NCBI RefSeq assembly: GCF_019059575.1
Contig: NW_024881617.1
Location: 296,501-360,500 of the forward strand
Length of the DNA: 64,000 bases
DNA from: Amphibalanus amphitrite
Taxonomy: Eukaryota > Arthropoda > Thecostraca > Balanomorpha > Balanidae
Reading direction: 5' to 3'
Shown: piece by piece, positions 59,724 to 64,000 of the stretch
Numbering within the stretch: position 1 is the first letter of the stretch
How the letters are laid out: the number at the start of each line of letters is the position of its first letter
Notes under the pieces: model-generated
Databases searched by the model: none
The model's input: only the letters and a program-made list of their open reading frames with translations
What the model was told of the DNA's origin: nothing
Made by a program: the position numbers and the translations under genes

Positions 59724-62700
59724 GTGAGTGGAAATGAGAGAAGGGGAAGGTGGGGGGGGGGGGGGGGGGTGAAAACGAGGTGGTTGGGAAATGGAAGAAT
59801 AAAAGGTAGAAGAGAATCATGAAGGACACTCTACAACTGCATCTGATAGGAAGGAAACCTGACGTCACTTAGTAGGATTCGGGCGGATAAAGAAGATAAG
59901 CACAAGGAGAAACGGTCGATCGCTTAGTTTACACCCAACCATTTGTTGCAATTACCTACGCATCGTGGGCCTGTAATTAGCTGAGTATTTAGGTGAGCGA
60001 TAGATTATGCTGTTGTGATAAGGACATGTGACAAATGAGTTGTGCATGAGTAGGCTTGCATGCACAATAATTGTTTTGAGTATTGTGGAGGAAAACCGTG
60101 AGAACGGAAACCTTGATCTTTGTATTTTCCTCTTCTTACTTACACGTTTTCGTGTGAATGGAAAGCATGCTATGTCTACAACTGATTTATTTCATCATCC
60201 AGGATAAGTGCCAACATCTGCGCCAGTTTTGATTATTATTAGCACCATAATGTAAACAGATTTACTTGCCTCACCGGCTTATTTCTCGGAGTTGCTCATT
60301 CACGGCTCTCAGAAGATTGATTCACATCCATTCCATCACGTGATTTACTTTCGTGCCAGTCACGAACAATCAGTGTGGCCCTCGCTCCTCTCATGTTAGG
60401 AACCCGTGGCTCTGGTCCTTGGACCTGTAGAGGGCACCCTTCCTCTCTTTTCTCCATGAGTGTGCCGTTCCCATTCCGCGCCCGGTGCCGGCACCGACGC
60501 CTTGGGACGCGGACGGTCAGGATATTAGAGGACCCGCGGGAGCAGCCTTGGCTTTATTGCCGTCGTATTTCACCGTCGCCCAAATAGCCTGCGCCGTCTG
60601 CTGCCGCTGGAAGGGGCTACGGATCGCAGGGAGTGGATGAAGTTGGGCCGGTTCCATTCCATCCCATGTCGCAGAGATGGGAGGGACGATCAACAAATGG
60701 AAGGAATGTAGCCACGTAACTAGCCATGGACGCTGCCCACTCCACCCAATACCACATGGACGAGAGAAGAAGGCACGCAGCTTGCAAGGAATGTGTTCTC
60801 TGAAACGGTCACAGATACTGGTTCATTGCATGCTTCTGATGGTACCGCGTCTCGCTCTAATGCTGAACGCCTTCAGTGCATGCAGCATCGGAAGTCTACA
60901 CTCTCCGTCGCCCTCAGATCCGGCCTATCGCCTGTTTACACCTGCCACCCATTCCGAGATTAGTCTGTTGGTGTGACGGTGGCATTGCCGTTCGCAGTTC
61001 GCAGTTCGCACCGCAGTAAAAACTGTATCGCCTTCTTGCGTTCCCGTCGCGACTTGGTGACGTAGTGTTTGTTTGTGCCCTAATGCGTACTACCTTTTAG
61101 ACCAGTAGAGCGAGGGAATGTCGGCGTGAGATTCTGCTCTCCACAGGGTCAATGTTTATGTTAGATAGCGCTAACTATGTGTGCGTAGGGATAGCGTGCG
61201 CTATGCGTGCTTGTCCGTTTGCGATAGGCCTGGCTAGCGTGCGTACCCAACGCTTTGTCGATAACTGTTGTGTGAATATCACCACCCTCAGGCTGGTCAC
61301 TCTCCCACATTGTCACCAGCTCGTTAGGTACTGTATGGTGGGTTAACGAGCCGGGAGGGTCAGTCATATCTCACCCGCCAGTAACCCACTAATTGGGGCG
61401 TGGGCTCGGTCGGCGTCACGCTGGCCTGCCGTCACGTCACGCTGACCTGCCGTCACGCCCGGCCTCGCCGTGACGCGGCCTGCTCCGTCACAGCGTGGGT
61501 GTGGCGCTGCCCTTGTGATGAGAGCGTGATGCTGGTGTTTGGTTGTGATTGAGCACCTGGGCGTGGCTGTGGCCTACCTCGTGGTGCCTGGATTGGCTGT
61601 GCTGCTTTCAGATTGTTGGAAAGTTGGTTATGGGGATGACGTGTGCATGGTTGAAACATTCGCACAGCCTTCAAAATAGAGATGCTTTCTTTTTCTAGCA
61701 TTCATCCAGTTTCAGCTTCAGACTGATGTTGAACTAAATGAAATAGTTGAGCATCGATCGGCTTCGTGAAACGATCGATGCTTGTCTCACAAATTCGCAC
61801 CTGTTTCGCGGTGCATATTTGATGACGTCAGTGGCTGGAAGTGCGGTCTGGCGCAGTTTGCCGCAGCGTGTTTGCCGCCGCCTTCAGGGAAGACCGTTTG
61901 ATGACCGTTCCCAGCCGGTGGTTTCCTTGCCGCCGCCGCCGCCGTGTTTGCTGTGGGAACCCGCAGATCGCTTCCGCTCGAGGTCGTCTGTGACTGGTGC
62001 GGCGGGCGGTCGTCGGACGGTCGGACCTTCCCTCCGCCGGTGAACCGTCGGTGACGGCGGCTGACGGCCGACCTGCCCGGGGCGGGGAAACGAGCTGGGC
62101 GTGCCGGCCGCCTCCGATGGCGCGTTTCACCACGCACTCGTGTGAACTCGATTTTTTTGTGTCATGCTGTGCGATTTAAAATCGAGAATGCCGGCTCCGT
62201 TACGCTTTTCAGAGCTCCCAATAAGGCTCTGATTACTTTTCTTTCATCTCGCCACCGCCTGCTAATAAGCGTCAATTATTTCAGACAATGATTCCTCCCT
62301 TCAGCCGCCCTCGTTCTTCACATACTGTTCAATGCTCAGTGATGAATATCGGTCATGAATGTTTCCGCAGGCACGGCTCTGTTTCGTCTTTTTTATTGAT
62401 GTTCCCAATTCGGCCCGGGCCGTAGCATCCAGTAGGTGGAATGGACGACCAAACGAATACGACAGTCGGCCCTCAGCATGAAAACGGCTGGATGCCGGAC
62501 AGACACCCCCAACACCAGTCCGGACGTTCCGTCTCACTTCCTGCAACGAGCCGGGGGGAATGCGAGGACGCACGGGAGATCGCCAGACTGATATAAAATG
62601 AAATCACCTTCTGCACCGTCTGAGAGCTCAGAGCCGCCTTTGAACTACCAGACAGATGCTTCTCATTGGCTACCTTCCGGCGAATATCCCGGAGCAGATG

Positions 62701-63251
62701 TGGCATGGAGAGCGTGTCGGCGACAGATGCTGAATCGAACAGACATTGTATCGGCGACAGGCGCTCTGTCTGACTGCGAGCGGCGCAAAGGCAGGTGTCG
62801 GAACCGGACGCTTCATCTGGTTTCATCTGTTGTTCTCTGTCGCGCTCACGAGTCCAGGCTAGTGTGTGTGCTGTGCTGTGAATGTGATGACCACTGAAAT
62901 ACTCCCGCCTGTTTGAACGTAGTCAAAGCCGGGGGTCATTTCGTACTAGCAATGCTAGCAGTTCAAAATACTGCAATTCATACCATTTTATTGTAGCCTT
63001 TCACAGAAACAACGAGCAAGCTAGGTGTAGGCAGAGAGTGTAGCTGACCTGATAAATTCGAATTGACCATGGCACTTCGGTGAATTCCGTTTGATCGCCT
63101 TGAAGTGATGTTTGCTCTGAATCCCGGACTTCATGCTTCATGTTTAGATTGCCTGGTTTAGGTGCTCTTCACCTGTATTTACTTGTTGAACCAGGCTCTG
63201 TTGGCTGTCAGACTTGCCTCCGACTTATGTTTTGCTTCTCCGATCTCCATA
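59724..63251 (+). other. Septin intron following the conserved exon
   Basis: Begins GTGAGT, with an 18-G run at 59752-59769. No P-loop exon was found by eye. GC-rich part at 61900-62120 without recognised coding. Confidence 0.5.
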
Positions 63252-64000
63252 TACGAGGGGGTATCGAAAAGTTCTGATCATCACATAGAAGATATAGACC
63301 GATTTTGATGATTTTTGGTTGGTATTATATTTGGTTCTTAAGAACAATGTTCCCGCAAAGAGGATCCTGAGAAGTGGTTTTATCTTATGTAGGAGAGACT
63401 TAGAAGTAAAAAAGATGAGTATTGGGCCCATTGAGGACCGAACCTTCATCCAACTAATGCATTTGAAACGGTATCACACTGAGAAAATACATCAAGAACG
63501 TGAAATTAGTTTATAGCGAGGAAAGCCCATCTAATGCACTTACCGAAAATGAAGAAATAGGTTGCATGACCCTTGCAGGGGAGTCAAGAAGTGAGTGACT
63601 ACCAGTGACTGACAAGGTGGTGACTGTGAAGGAAGTGGAAGACCTCATCTTTACAGATCGTCGTGTGACCTTTCAGATGATTGTGCAACAGAAAGGTCTC
63701 AATGCTGGCAAAGCCTGAAAATATTATCGGCGAAGAACGACAGACGATAAAGGAGTCAGCCCGCTTAGAAGTTCGTGTGTCTACTTTGTTCAAGAGAAAA
63801 ATGCGTCTAGGCCTTTCGAAATGAAAACTAGGCTTTTTTAGGAAATTGAAGACATCTTGGATCATTTATTGACTTGTGACGAATGCTGGGTCTATGTGTA
63901 TGATCCAGAGACAAAAAGATGATCAAGCAGTTTAAGCACGGCACATCTGTCCTTCATAAAAGGCGAAGATGCAGAAGCCGATATGGAAGGTCAATGCTAT
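63252..64000 (+). pseudogene. Decayed mariner transposase element, cut by the window end
   Basis: Begins TACGAGGGGGTATCGAAAAG, a mariner-like inverted-repeat end next to TA. Degenerate frames then follow the mariner transposase order: HLKRYHTEKIHQERE (N-terminal helix-turn-helix region), VTDKVVTVKEVEDLIFTDRR followed by VTFQMIVQQKGLN (second helix-turn-helix), and CDECWVYVYDPETKR, equivalent to the GDExWVHxYDPExKR block holding the first catalytic Asp. Stops and frame changes interrupt it (for example near 63596, 63717, 63838 and 63919), so it cannot make transposase. The 3' end lies outside the window. Confidence 0.8.

Overview
The window reads as animal nuclear DNA, most likely from a marine invertebrate and possibly a crustacean. 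That guess rests on the Peanut/Septin-7-like protein, long introns with GT-AG signals, and a mix of Tx1/L1-like LINE, hAT-, piggyBac- and mariner-type elements. The species cannot be fixed from sequence alone. No bacterial operon, rRNA gene or CRISPR array is present.

The only clearly recognisable cellular gene is a septin of the Septin-7/Peanut group on the + strand. Its shared part comprises an exon at 53860-54012 and the conserved exon at 59516-59723, which ends just before the GTP-binding P-loop. The rest of the gene lies beyond the right edge. Upstream and between these exons are four GC-rich candidate first exons, each with a start codon and a donor in the same phase (phase 0): one ending at 13380 with ATG as its last codon, then 18730-19020, 32543-32701 and 57168-57326. 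Together they suggest one septin with several promoters and exchangeable N-termini spread over about 45 kb. A 6-base microexon candidate lies at 29373-29378.

The left 12.2 kb is a nest of repeats. A 58-bp inverted pair (1561-1618 and 7478-7535) encloses about 6 kb. Within it is a 2.9-kb hAT-like element (2545-5467) with an 8-bp target duplication and AGCTG-rich arrays near both ends. Inside that sits the first of three piggyBac-like TTAA elements (4130-4994, 8554-9752, 11225-12237), all filled with AGGTCA half-sites. Between the second and third are 128-bp repeats centred on an 18-bp palindrome, and one repeat copy preserves the empty TTAA site of the second element.

The middle (13-53 kb) is mostly intron-like sequence. 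It holds a 35-nt perfect palindrome (17529-17563), a 686-bp direct duplication (23275-24662), a perfect 97-bp fold-back (26756-26961), a tRNA-like SINE candidate, and a complete LINE (34351-40863, - strand). The LINE has intact ORF1 and ORF2 and an 18-bp target duplication. A probable LINE 3' tail lies near 52.3 kb. At the right edge is a decayed mariner transposase copy cut by the window end.
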